Assembly: GCA_027596195.1 (NCBI GenBank)
Contig: JADGJG010000410.1
Location: 1-20,776 of the forward strand
Length of the DNA: 20,776 nt
Direction: 5' to 3'
Source of the DNA: Podochytrium sp. JEL0797
Lineage: Eukaryota; Chytridiomycota; Chytridiomycetes; Chytridiales; Chytriomycetaceae
The notes beneath the pieces were generated by a model that saw nothing but the letters and a program-made list of their open reading frames with translations, was not told the DNA's origin and did no database searches. A program made the position numbers and the translations under genes. Shown in pieces: positions 1 through 9,378 of this stretch (position 1 is the first letter of the stretch; each line of letters starts with the position of its first letter).

Positions 1-66
1 GGTTGATTAAAGTGAATGCAAAATATCGGTTTCCCGCCCATCGTCCCAAATCGGCCCAAAAACCAA

Positions 67-83
67 CCCCCCCCCCCCCCCCC
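67..83. repeat. C17 homopolymer (G17 on the coding strand)
   Basis: Seventeen consecutive C residues. Read on the minus strand this is a G17 tract that starts one base after the TAG stop codon of the telomere-factor-like gene, so it would be the first thing in that 3' UTR. Further G runs follow on the same strand (GGG near 55, 45, 38 and 33), which would allow G-quadruplex folding. The exact length of such a tract is prone to sequencing error. Nothing else was seen in bases 1-66. Confidence 0.9.
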
Positions 84-84
84 T

Positions 85-1938
85 CTACAAATTCAGCTGC
101 TTGTTGAGCTTTCTCTCAAGAGCATCGCTCCACACAAGGGAATATAGACCAGGATCAATGCCGTTCTTCATCCTGCGCAAGAGCTCGTTGGCAACCTGAA
201 TGGATAAAAGTTAGCAACTTTTTTGAAAACTCAAAAAAAAATACCTTATCCTTCAAAGCCCCTTGATCTCTCTCCGGCAGGTGACCCACAAAGTATTTTC
301 TGTGAATCTTGCACCATTCGACCCCAAACTCCTGCATCCCAGCTTCCAACGCGTCCAGCTCCTCAGCCAACCACTTCTGCCTCGGTCTTGGCAACTTTGG
401 CGCATTCTCCTTGCGAATCATCAACTCTTCCGACCGACCCACCGCCTCCTTCACCGCTATAGCCTTCTCTTCCGCCGTCACGCGAATTTTCTCGCGTCGT
501 TCCGCTTCCGTCCAAACCCTCTTTTTTGCATTCCTTCCCACTCGAAATTCCTCACTGCCATCCTCACCCTCCGTTTCCGAAGCAGACTCGACAACTTCCG
601 CATACGCATCGCCCTCCTGATCACCCTCGTCGTCCGAGGGCGTTGCCTGATTTGCGACTTCGCCACGACTTTGAAGCATGGCGCGAGCCCCTCTGTTCGA
701 ACTTTGAGGAACCGCTTTTCCTTTTCCCTTCTTATCCACTACCTCGGCGTCGTGCGCCTCCTCCATTTCATCTTCCTCAGACGCAACAACCCTCTTCGAG
801 CGCGTCCTCTCACTCGACCGCGGAGCAACCGCACCAACCTTCTTCCTCGGCGGTGAAAGTCCGTCGAATAAGACACGCTCTGCGTTCGGAGAGCGCTCGT
901 TGAATCTCGACCTCCGGGTTGGTTGTTGTTCGGGAGCGTCGTCTGGAGCAGCGCGACCGCGTTTCGGGGATACAGGCATTATAGGTTTTGGTTTGCAGAG
1001 TTCGGGGGAGGAGGGTGGGTCGGGTTGTTGTTGTGCATGCTGATGCTGATGCTGAAGGTGTGGGTGGCGGGTTTGGAGGTGGGTCGTGAATCGCGGGGTG
1101 GGTTCGAATTCGTTGTCCGAGTTCAAGGGAAGGGGTTTGATGTCTTCTGGGCGCTCCTGTTGAGAAATGAAATGAGGGAAGGATTTAGAAAACATTCAAA
1201 AACAAACAACAACTGTTTTTTACATTATGTTCCGCGACGATAATGGCGGAATAAATTTGCTTCATGTACACTCGCAACTTTTCCAACGTCACGTCTACAT
1301 CGTCAATGTGCGCGTGTGGGTCTCCAGACTCTCTGTCTGCCGTCAACAATGCGACGCGCTTTTCTCTCAGTGAGAGATGCTTCTTCATTTCACGCGTCGG
1401 AAATCGTGGGTTATAATAGAATGGCATAGGTAGGAGGGCGCTCGGGTCGTCGAGCTGGTCCACGGGGTGCGTGGCATAAAAACATGTTTTGACATCCAAC
1501 AGCAGTTCTGGAAAATAGTGGTATTTGGACCACTTGGCCGTCTCGAGAGCTTCGATAATTCCTTCCAGGCAGGTTTGGATGCTGAGAGTGGCAATGAGCT
1601 GGTCGATGGGCTTCTCCGAGGAATCGAGGCTCGAACGAATTTTTTCGGCGTGGGCGAGGACAGAGGCAACAGAGCACAGCTGCGAATGGCGAAGAGCCGC
1701 AGCCTGCGTTTCTTTGAGGATTGCGTTGAGGAGAGCGTCCGCTGTGGGAGGGGTGATGAGTGGGAGGATCGAAATAAACAAAACAAGTACCTTTCACTTC
1801 GTCGCCCGTCAGCGCCTCGCCGTCCTCGACAAACAGCGTTGCTTCAATGGCATCGCAAAGGCCCTCACTGTGCAAATCAAGTTCTTCGGGGGTTGGTGGT
1901 GGTGGGGTGGCAGGTTTCTTTTTCGGATGGCGTGCCAT
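85..1938 (-). CDS. TRF-like telomere-repeat-binding protein, C-terminal telobox Myb domain
   Basis: Model of four exons: 1938-1791, 1741-1224, 1156-245 and 195-85, giving 562 aa. Introns are 49, 67 and 49 nt, all GT-AG, and phases agree. The C terminus (about residues 479-540) matches the TRF1/TRF2/Taz1 type of Myb domain: a basic entry RPRQKW, the second tryptophan in EFGVEWCKIHRKY, and the telobox signature as GALKDKVANELLRRM. In known telobox proteins the last part reads LKDKWRN or LKDRWRT, so here the third-helix Trp is Val and the following Arg is Ala; this change lies exactly at the last exon junction. Residues about 50-220 are alpha-helical and could be a TRFH-like dimerisation domain, but I cannot show this. 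Residues 240-475 are disordered, with a His/Gln stretch and acidic blocks. TRF proteins coat duplex telomeric DNA in the nucleus. Single C-terminal Myb position and length fit the family. Family call fairly secure; orthology to TRF versus Taz1/Tbf1 is open. Confidence 0.75.
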
Positions 1939-2149
1939 TTTTTAATTTTTTTAATTCCAAAATAGTAACGAGACGCGTTTCTGTACTTTTTGTCTGTCTT
2001 CCATGCCTGGCGGTGGTGCTCAACTTAAATACTTTTTAAAAGGTTGGCTGGTCGAGTTCAGTTGAAGGAAGTGCAATGAGAAGTGGAATGGGAATCGGGA
2101 GGTGTTTTTAATTCGCGAGAAGAAGAGAAGAGAATATTCCTTCCTCCTC
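1939..2149 (-). promoter_or_regulatory. Tandem spacer between SYF2 and the TRF-like gene
   Basis: This 211-bp spacer must hold the SYF2 3' end and the promoter and 5' UTR of the TRF-like gene, both on the minus strand. It has T-rich runs around 1939-1955 just upstream of the TRF-like ATG. I see no clear TATA box and no AATAAA hexamer on the minus strand. Confidence 0.3.
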
Positions 2150-3093
2150 TCATAATGCAGTTCCACGCTCAAATGCCGCCTAGGGTGTTGGAAAATTGGG
2201 ATTAGGATTCTCGTATTCCCAAACACAAAATCCATCGACAAAATCACCTTAATCTCCGCCGTGTGTTTGTCATATGCTCTCGAAATCTTTCTGTTGAACT
2301 TCATGTTCCTGTCGTTGATGTAGGTGACGTCCTCATCGACATGGTGCGTCTTGCGTTTCGAAAAGTTCTTCCGCTTCTCATTCTGCTTCTCGATATCCTT
2401 CACGAGCTTCAACACAGACTCGCGCGCAGGTCTGTTCCCCAGCGCCGCATACGCCGACGAATTGGCATCCGTGGTTGTCACGGCCCCAGACGCCTCGACC
2501 ACGGCCGTCCCCGCCGCCACATTCGCAATATCCTGCACAATCTTTTGGTCGTGATACTTCTTCATGTCGGGTTCGAGGGCCTTGGTGAGGCTGTTGTACT
2601 TTTTGGCGGCGACTTGGGCAAAGTCTGTGAAATCAATCTGCTGGCGCTTCTCCTTCTCGCGCTCCTTTTGTTCGTAGCGTTCGACGGATTCGACAGAGTA
2701 GGTCATGGCGCGGACTCGTTCGTAGTCGATGCCGGCTTCCTCGGCTTTCTGGGGGGGATCCAGGCGGGTGTGAGCAAAGGAGGCGGGGATTCGACCAGGG
2801 ACTCACCATGCGCTCCTCAAGAATCTCAGCCTCGCGCTTCACTTTTGCGTTTCTGATTTCCTCTTTGACGTTGCGTTTGGACCGTTCAAACTCCTTCTTG
2901 ACATCCTTCTTGTTGTCTTTGAGGGAGGCTTCCTGGGGAGGTGCGCAGTTTTCGCCGCAGTTAGAAGGCAGTGATGGCAGGGCATTGGGAGGTGTGTTCG
3001 AGGTTTCGCCTATGAGTGCTAGAGGGTGTCTGGCAGATGGAGACTCACCCGCTGCTTCTTGAGCGCCTCGAGTTTTTCTTTTCGGGCGTCCAT
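2150..3093 (-). CDS. SYF2: Pre-mRNA-splicing factor SYF2
   Basis: Four exons (3093-3049, 2932-2807, 2748-2248, 2179-2150) encode 233 aa; human SYF2 has 243. Introns are 116, 58 and 68 nt and all junctions are phase 0. The C-terminal half carries the SYF2 signature: TKALEPDMKKYHDQK, then VKDIEKQNEKRKNFSKRK, then VTYINDRNMKFNRKISRAY, then HTAEIK joined across the last intron to AAFERGTAL at the stop. The N terminus is a charged coiled coil. SYF2 belongs to the Prp19-associated (NTC) set of the active spliceosome and works in the nucleus. An in-frame ATG 90 nt upstream (3183) would add 30 residues; I prefer 3093 because the coiled coil begins there and a TATA-like AT stretch lies about 100 nt upstream. 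The exon structure is typical of the intron-rich genome it serves. Confidence 0.92.
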
Positions 3094-3386
3094 GTTTCGA
3101 ATGTGTTTTTTGGAGGGCACCTTTTCCCACCACGAAGTCGCGACACCCAGATTTCTTTTATTCCACAATTCGTGGGCCTTCATCCAACACCTAATATATA
3201 TTCATTCCCTTCGCTCAACCTGACGGCGCTCCAGGACGCTCCAGGCTCCTCCTGCACGCGTTAGAGTTTACCAGCCCGTTGGCGGACGTGGGCACGGTGA
3301 GCGTCGCGCGGCCGCTTCTTCTTTGAGTCCTTGTCGCGCGAAGAGGCGAAGGAAGTTTTTTTTTATTTTTTTGGTCGAGTTCGAAA
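3094..3386. promoter_or_regulatory. Divergent promoter region SYF2 / MBIP
   Basis: A 293-bp head-to-head spacer between SYF2 (minus) and the MBIP homologue (plus). It holds a TATA-like run TAATATATATT at 3192-3202, suitably placed for SYF2 transcription, a GC-rich centre around 3270-3345 and a T-rich run at 3357-3371 next to the MBIP start. No other element is recognisable. A shared bidirectional promoter is an inference from the arrangement. Confidence 0.4.
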
Positions 3387-4765
3387 ATGAACTCGTTGGA
3401 GGAAAACACGAGGCAGCTCTGCCAGGCGTTTCTGGATACAAAGGTGGCAGTTTCTGCAGGAACCATGTTAGATATTCTGCTGACTCGTCTCGCCCACAGA
3501 ATCTCGATGCTTTCATGGAGGCCGCTCACGTAAAATATTGCATTTCCCCGGCGAAAGCGAATCCCTCTCTCATCCCAACCGCAGACACTCGTATGGTCTT
3601 ATCAGAGGCTCAAAGATTCGAAAGATTCAACCGCTAGTCTCTCCGGATCCGTCAAGGACCGCATCCAAAACGCAGTCAACGGTGTCAAACGGAAACGAGA
3701 GGGCATCGCGTCTCCTTCCTCATCAGCAATGTAAATGCACACACATCTTGACGTCTAAATGATATATCTCAGAATCCTGATTTTGATTCCCGTGTTTGAA
3801 AGGCTCGTCCAAACGCTTGTTTCGGGACACCAAATGGATGTCAAAATTGCCGCCTTTGTGCGAGACAAGAAGGCCAGCGTGGACGAATCGAATCGAAACG
3901 AGTTTGTGTCCAACAATTGTATGAAGGCTTTTCGGAAACTGTGCGCGTGGCGCGCTCGGGAGCGGATTCTCACCCCCCTTCCCATCCTCCCAACAGCATC
4001 CTCTGACTCCACATGCGCACGAGTCGACGCCGTCGAAATCAACCGCAACATGCAAATGAAGATTGATCTTGCCGTGAACGAGCACGGCCCCCTCGATCGC
4101 TCAACTCATAAAGGCGAGACGGCAAACGAAGACAATTCGAACAGCAGTACCAAAAATATCACAGCGTCCCATTTGCAACAGCGACTGTCGAATATGGAGC
4201 AGCATCTTCGCATCAACTACGGTAAGGATTTGCTTTCGTGTTTGAACACAACGCGCGCGATCCATGGAGCGAACGATGCGCGCGTGGAAACGATGTCTCC
4301 TGGAATATGACTCTCTCTGATTAATGGTCCTAAACTCCCGTTGGTATTCGGCACCGAAAGACCCCAACAGCTCCGCCGGAATCCACCAACGCGTAAAAAT
4401 CCTCGAAGACACTATCATCCAACTGGAGGAGCGATACCCGTGCTGGTCTGCAGTTCATTTCGACCATTCGACCAACGAATTCCCTGAAGATCCGTTCGGA
4501 CCGTCCATTTGGACTGGTGTAAGGAAACACACGGGAGGATCCGGTGCGGCCTCGTCGACTCGATATATCCAAACAGGACAGACGGTGCAAGCCTCTGAGT
4601 CAAACAAAGTTTTGAATCAGACGGACAAGAGCTATGCAGATGTATGTTGATTTCTGAAATTTTCTGACCCCACCTCACTCACACGGTTGATTTTGATAGA
4701 TTGATTCGGATTCCATCAACAAGCGAATTGAAGAATTAAAACACAAACTTCTGGGACAAAAATAA
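3387..4765 (+). CDS. MBIP: MBIP homologue (ATAC acetyltransferase complex subunit)
   Basis: Six exons (3387-3443, 3500-3529, 3585-3730, 3773-4221, 4361-4641, 4700-4765) give 342 aa; human MBIP has 344. Introns are 56, 55, 42, 139 and 58 nt. Family marks: a central block STCARVDAVEINRNMQMK followed by VNEHGPLDRS (human MBIP has a matching CARTDAV...NTYGPQTR block), the helix RLSNMEQHLRI, then IHQRVKILEDTIIQLEERYP (human IYQRIKKLEDKILELEG), and the C-terminal helix DSINKRIEELKHKLLGQK. In animals MBIP is a structural subunit of the ATAC (GCN5/PCAF-containing) complex and was first named as a MAP3K12-binding protein. The second exon is only 30 nt. The fourth intron is much longer than its neighbours and could hide a small exon; its acceptor at 4360 was chosen because it is the AG that keeps phase and has a CTAAAC branch site upstream. 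The TAA stop is part of an AATAAA hexamer. Confidence 0.85.
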
Positions 4766-4781
4766 ACAAATGTGCTTTATT
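4761..4781. terminator. Interlocked convergent poly(A) signals
   Basis: AATAAA on the plus strand at 4761-4766 includes the TAA stop (4763-4765) of the MBIP homologue. AATAAA on the minus strand (TTTATT at 4776-4781) includes the TAA stop (4779-4777) of the CCDC87 homologue. Cleavage 10-30 nt downstream of either signal would fall inside the last exon of the other gene, so the two mRNAs should overlap at their 3' ends. Confidence 0.75.
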
Positions 4782-7700
4782 CGTCAGGAATGGGAGGAAG
4801 AGGGGTCAGCGGTTTCTGCTTTTGGTGTCGCAAAAGAATCTCAGAATAATCTGACTTCATCTTTTCTGTGTAAGGAACACCTGTTGTTCGAAAGGTGTGA
4901 GTAACAGATGTATTGTACAAACGAGAACAGGCGTACCTTGATAAGTGACAGTCTCGTTAAGTTCAAACTTGATCATGGAAATGACATCTGCCAATTTTTC
5001 TTCCATCGCGTGCAGTTTTTGGAGGTGTCCATCTCTGATTTTTGCTTCAATCATTCTCGCTTCGGATGACCCGTCGTATCCTCTTTTGAAATATCGCTCT
5101 GGATTCGATGCTTCTCTTTCGTAGATTTCGATTTCTAGGAGAAGCTCCTCCCGCGCCAGAATGAAGCCAGAGGCCTTTGCCCAGTACGTGATAGCCTGTG
5201 AAAGAATTTAAATACACGAATGAAGTCCAACAAGCGAGTATCCTCACCGCTTCCAAGCGATTCCCAAATTTCTTTGACCCATACTTGATTGCCATGTCCA
5301 GTTTCTGGTCGAGTGGCATTTTCAACGCGACCCATAATGCCTCCAACTGCTGCTGAGCGCTCAAAATATCCGTATCTGACTTCGATTTCGCCAACTTGGG
5401 CTGATTCCTCTCCTTTTGAACTTCTGCTTCCACCATCTGTGCCTCTTCAAGAGTGAACCCACTCGGCGGTTCCACATCAGGCGACATATCAGCGACAACA
5501 GGAATATCCGGCGAACCGACTTTTCCCTCATCCAATTCAATATCCTCATACAGCTCGTCCTCATCAAGCTGCTGAACCTCGCGCATATACGTGAGCGCCC
5601 CGACATTCCAATTGCCTCGGTTATACTCTGTCCTCCGCCTCCTCCGCTCCTTATGCTCGTCCTCAGCTTGCTTGATCCGCCTCCTCTTCTCCTCATCAAT
5701 TTTTCGATTCGCTTCTTCCTCCATCGCAGCCTGATACGCCCTCGCCTCCTCCTCCGAATCAATCAACAAATCCAATATAAAGTCGCACGTGCGCGTACGG
5801 ATGTAATCGAGATAATCATCACGATCCATCACAACCTCGGCCTTCTTTTTCTTGCCCTCCTTGTACGGCGTGTACCCACCGTAATTGTACTTGAACGTGT
5901 TGTACCGCGAAGACGTGATCTTTTTCATGGCTGATGCGCGGTCGCGCGAGAATTCGTCGACGGGGACGGTGGAGGTTGTGTAGAGGCGTGTGGTGAGGCG
6001 GATTTGTGGAGTTGCGAAGGCTTGTGTGGCGGTCGGGGAGGGGGGTGGCGGGGTGGAGAGTTGGACGGCGGGTTTTTTGGATTTTGTGTAAGAGAGTAGG
6101 ACGCCTTTGTATGCGTTTGAGATGGGGATTTGGGGATCGTAAGGGGCGGCTGGACAGCCCGTTGTGTCGGGGACTTGAAATGAGAAGGCGTCGCGTGGTT
6201 AGAAAAAGAACGGGAGAAAGTGGGGGGTTAAGGTGCTCGTTTTACCATCGTCTGTCTCAAGGTGGTTGCTCACGAGAGTTCTAGTGATTTCTGAATAGAG
6301 CTCTTCAATTTCTTTGTATCGTGTAAGCTTTTCATCTGTGTGGTGGCGTTGTTTAGTGAATGTTGGTGATTCCCATTTCGGCTCACCCAAAATGTCAATC
6401 TTCTTTGTGTCCACTTCGGTTCCAAATTGACTGACTGCAGAAGCGGGTTCTGCAGATAGGTTGATGAATCCTTTTGGGACTCTCATCGAAACGCGTGATT
6501 CCATGGTTCGAGAGATGGTCTGAGACATATTTACGATTAGAATTTGACAAATTGAACGAACAGAACTGATACCAGATCCGGCATCTTTTGTTTCTGGTAC
6601 ACGAAATTGTCCTTTTTCGGCAATAAACTCTGCGCGACAAGAAATTCACATATCAGATCACAAAACGGAATCTTTCCACGCTAACGGATTTACCGGTTCA
6701 TCCAAAACTTTGTAATCAAAGCCCTTGAGGTGAATGTCGCGATAATTATTGTCTGGCAAATATCGATCTTCTATGTCATCCTGCGGAATCGGGGGACAAC
6801 TGAATCCTTTCCGCTGCCTCTTGACGAGATTACTCGCTGATGTGTGCGCCTGCAACAGCGGATCTTCCGACGTTATCTCCATCCCTTCGTCCCCAATCTT
6901 GACCGAATTCCCCGACTGACTCTGCAGCTTGTTTTTTGCCAAAATCTGATCCAAATCGTTGCGCAGAAACATTTCTTCATTGAATGCAGCATCCAAACGC
7001 GTATTGTGGTTCGGAGAGTTGCGATTGAATCCTTTGAAATTATAGATTTCGAATTTCGTTTGCTGGCTTCCCGTTTCCATTAGCAGTTTCTGTCGAACTG
7101 AGGTTTGTTGGCCCTTTTGCGAGATTTTCGGCATTTCGAGCTTTGGCATGGGGTGGATAACACTGTCCAATGCGTCTTTGAACTCTTGAACTTGTTGATT
7201 GAACATGTCTTCGTTTTCTTCCACGATTGCATCCACGACAACCTCTTTGCCTTCAAGTTCAAGCAGAATCTTCTGAACCATCTCGGTAGTATTGATTCTA
7301 TTGAAGTCAGAATGTGTAAGTGTTCTAATGCGTGGGCAACAATCGTGATTCCTCACCTTCGATTCAACTCAGTGCGGAACGAAGATATTATCCGCTACTT
7401 CAAAGAGTCAGAACTTGCGAAACCCCAGCAAAATCAACTCACTGAGCTGTTGGCCTCTTCGGCAAAAATTCCCAACAAGTCCATCGATGCCTTCCTCAAC
7501 CTGCATTTTTCCAATATCGCATCCTTCAAGTGCCCAATTTTTTCAAACAATTTCAGAATGATTCGTCGATTATGAGCCGCCGTGTATTTCGAACTGATGA
7601 GATCATGTGTGTGGTTGAACCGATGAGCCAAATCCGAGATGAACACGTTAATCTTTGGGGATATTGACAACGAGATTCAGCCATTACGCGTTTAGGAACC

Positions 7701-8233
7701 AATAATAGTTTCTTACAAGACGCTCTCGTTCTTCTGCGTTGACCCAAGTCACAAGTTCAATTTCGCTCACAATCTTTTTGAGCAACGCCGGAATCGTTTG
7801 AGTGCGCGAGGATCGGTTATTACTTTGAGCCAAAGAATCGGACCCATTTGATCCCATATTAAGCCTCCGATCGCCAACCTGTTGGGGGTCGACGGAATCA
7901 GTCCTTCCCTCCACCGGAATCGCGAAATCAGAATACAATCAACCAAAAAAAGCTCACATCCACTCTCCCCAACGGTTTGATCTGCAACCTCTCATAACCA
8001 ATCAATCCAAGCACGTTCGTGTAACGACCAAACTTTGAATTTTGGCTCATGGGGTCGGACTTGGTTCCTTTCCACAACTGTTGCCGCACGAGATGAGTTC
8101 GCTCTGCTCCCGCGATCGCTGCGGACAGGGTCTTTTCTTCGAGTTCCCATGGTTCAAAAACGCCTTTTCGGAGAGTTGGTTTGTGGTTGGGTGCTGGGGT
8201 TGTGGGTGGCGGGATCGGTTTGTCGAACGTCAT
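4777..8233 (-). CDS. CCDC87: CCDC87 homologue, ciliary/flagellar coiled-coil protein
   Basis: Eleven exons: 8233-7958, 7878-7717, 7652-7443, 7394-7357, 7297-6694, 6629-6573, 6519-6387, 6335-6246, 6173-5248, 5195-4937, 4880-4777; 952 aa (human CCDC87 849). Ten introns of 48-79 nt, phases consistent. The C-terminal third matches CCDC87: DDYLDYIRTRTCDFILDLL followed by an acidic/basic coiled coil (about 663-705), then LEALWVALKMPLDQKLDMAI before the ninth intron, then REASNPERYFKRGYDG, ELNETVTYQG and VPYTEKMKSDYSEILL (human: LEQLWSVLEVP...RLDMTIKYSS, ASNPNRFF, EPVTFKGRRYLDKMKHD). The N-terminal half, with LDEPSLLPKKDNFVYQKQ, is less conserved. CCDC87 is linked to sperm flagellum and acrosome function in mammals; its presence beside IFT74 suggests an axonemal role here. 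Exon 4 is only 38 nt with a TAG acceptor and is the weakest part. The 51-nt intron 6336-6386 is in frame and stop-free. Start chosen as the first ATG after an in-frame stop. Confidence 0.85.
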
Positions 8234-8312
8234 TTCGCGAGATTTTCAGAAACGTCTGTGGTAACTGATGTGGAAATTGAAGGAAGGGAAGTTCTCGAAA
8301 CCATTCAAACAG

Positions 8313-8659
8313 ATTCATCATTGACGATATAGAAAGACTGCCCCACCGGCACGACGCGAACGGCGGTTTCCAATATTTACTTTTATTTTTGAAGAATAAG
8401 GCCGACTTCACCACTCCTCAGAAGACGATCACGGTGTGTGGATTCTTCGCTTAGCAATGTCTCGCCACGCCCTAACTCTCGCCTAGAGGAGCACTCGGTG
8501 CTGCAGACGCACAAGTCCAGGATCCTCAAGGAATCGGAGGCAACCCAGGTGCGCTTGTTTTGCCTTCGCCTCCGTGTCTGCCATGCTCACCCTACCGCAG
8601 ATCAGCTCGTTTGTCGTCATTGGCCAGACCCTAAAGTGGAAAAGAAGGAAAGAGCTTTG
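8313..8659 (+). CDS. Possible small gene or 5' exons, unrecognised
   Basis: A chain of exon-like segments on the plus strand: 8313-8433 (open, with IERLPHRHDANGGFQYLLLF), an intron-like 8434-8488 with GTGTGT donor and a perfect CCCTAAC branch site, then 8489-8549 (EHSVLQTHKSRILKESEATQ), a second GT-AG gap 8550-8600 ending CCGCAG, and a short open segment to TGA at 8658-8660. Phases agree if the acceptor at 8488 is used. No ATG fits upstream without entering the antisense of CCDC87 exon 1, so the start is unknown. No protein family was recognised. The segments would lie head-to-head with CCDC87. The 80 bp from 8234 to 8312 hold nothing else that I can name. Confidence 0.25.
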
Positions 8660-8720
8660 AATGGACAAAGGCAAACTTGGGTAAAACGCCGCTGACCTTG
8701 TTAAGCTAGCAAATCCATAT

Positions 8721-9276
8721 TTACTCATTCGCTTCCGAATCGTCCCATCCGATTTTCGAGTCATCCGCGGAATTCGAAATTGAGACACTCCCTGCTCGTG
8801 GGCATACCCTCTTATCGATTGGTGATATACTTCTATCGGATGGCTTGGATCCGAGTGCTATCGGGTCGTCCGGTTGATATGCGGACTGGACGAGTTGTGC
8901 AGGTCTTGACCATAAAAGATGAACAAACTCACACTTGTCCCTCCAAAAAAACTCATACTCTCTCCCTCCTCCTCAAAATAGGATTCTCAAAAAGCACCAC
9001 CTTCAAAAAAGCACCTTTTACATGGAAACGGCAACAATATTCCCGCAGGATTCCACCTCCCGCTTCACCAATCGCATGTGAGGTTGGATGTGGGAAAGTG
9101 GAAATGGCAGGGGCGATCACGACCGCGTTTTTAGGTTTGTGAAGAATGAATCTCTGCTTGATACTGATGCGCTGGGATGCGAACGAAACGCAATGATGAA
9201 AATGGAGTTGTGCGTTGTTTCTTTCTGGGGCGGATTCGCGTGGATTCCTCGATTCGTCGTGAGAGAAGTCGGGGGT
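8721..9276 (-). CDS. Possible two-exon coding segment, unrecognised
   Basis: On the minus strand a stop-free stretch of 106 codons (9276-8959) ends at a GTATGA donor. A 73-nt gap (8958-8886) ending CGTCCAG leads in phase 0 to a 55-codon exon (8885-8721) that finishes with an acidic tail, DDSKIGWDDSEANE, and TAA. The first part contains beta-rich text such as FILHKPKNAVVIAPAISTF and FHVKGAFLKVVLFENPIL. No in-frame ATG is present, so a further upstream exon would be needed. No family was recognised. The plus strand of the same DNA also offers open frames, so strand is not certain. If real, the gene ends about 490 bp upstream of the CCDC87 start and in the same direction. Confidence 0.25.
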
Positions 9277-9378
9277 TTATATTCTGTACTCTTCCTCCCC
9301 GCATAATCATATGCACGGGCGGCGGTGGTGGAACTGCCAAGAAGAACGGTTTTTATTGACCCTCAGATTTGAAAGATG

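Noticed and set aside
67..83. C/G tract taken as telomeric or contig-end sequence
   Set aside because: It is a plain homopolymer without a repeat unit and lies directly after a gene's stop codon. No TTAGGG-like array is present.
263..856. 197-codon open frame on the plus strand
   Set aside because: It is the antisense of exon 3 of the TRF-like gene. The composition (Arg/Leu/His-rich) is typical of a shadow frame and there are no supporting splice or family signals.
2263..2856. 197-codon open frame on the plus strand
   Set aside because: Antisense of SYF2 exon 3 and intron 2. SYF2 is certain on the minus strand.
5416..5934. 172-codon open frame on the plus strand
   Set aside because: Antisense of the large exon 9 of CCDC87. 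The Leu/Ile/Arg-rich text mirrors its acidic coiled coil.
6006..6284. 92-codon plus-strand frame next to an exon border
   Set aside because: It overlaps CCDC87 exon 9 and intron 8 in antisense, is Arg/Gly/Trp-rich and has no start context or homology.
8035..8332. Plus-strand frames covering the start of CCDC87
   Set aside because: They are antisense to CCDC87 exon 1, and their Trp/Gly/Cys-rich translation is not protein-like.
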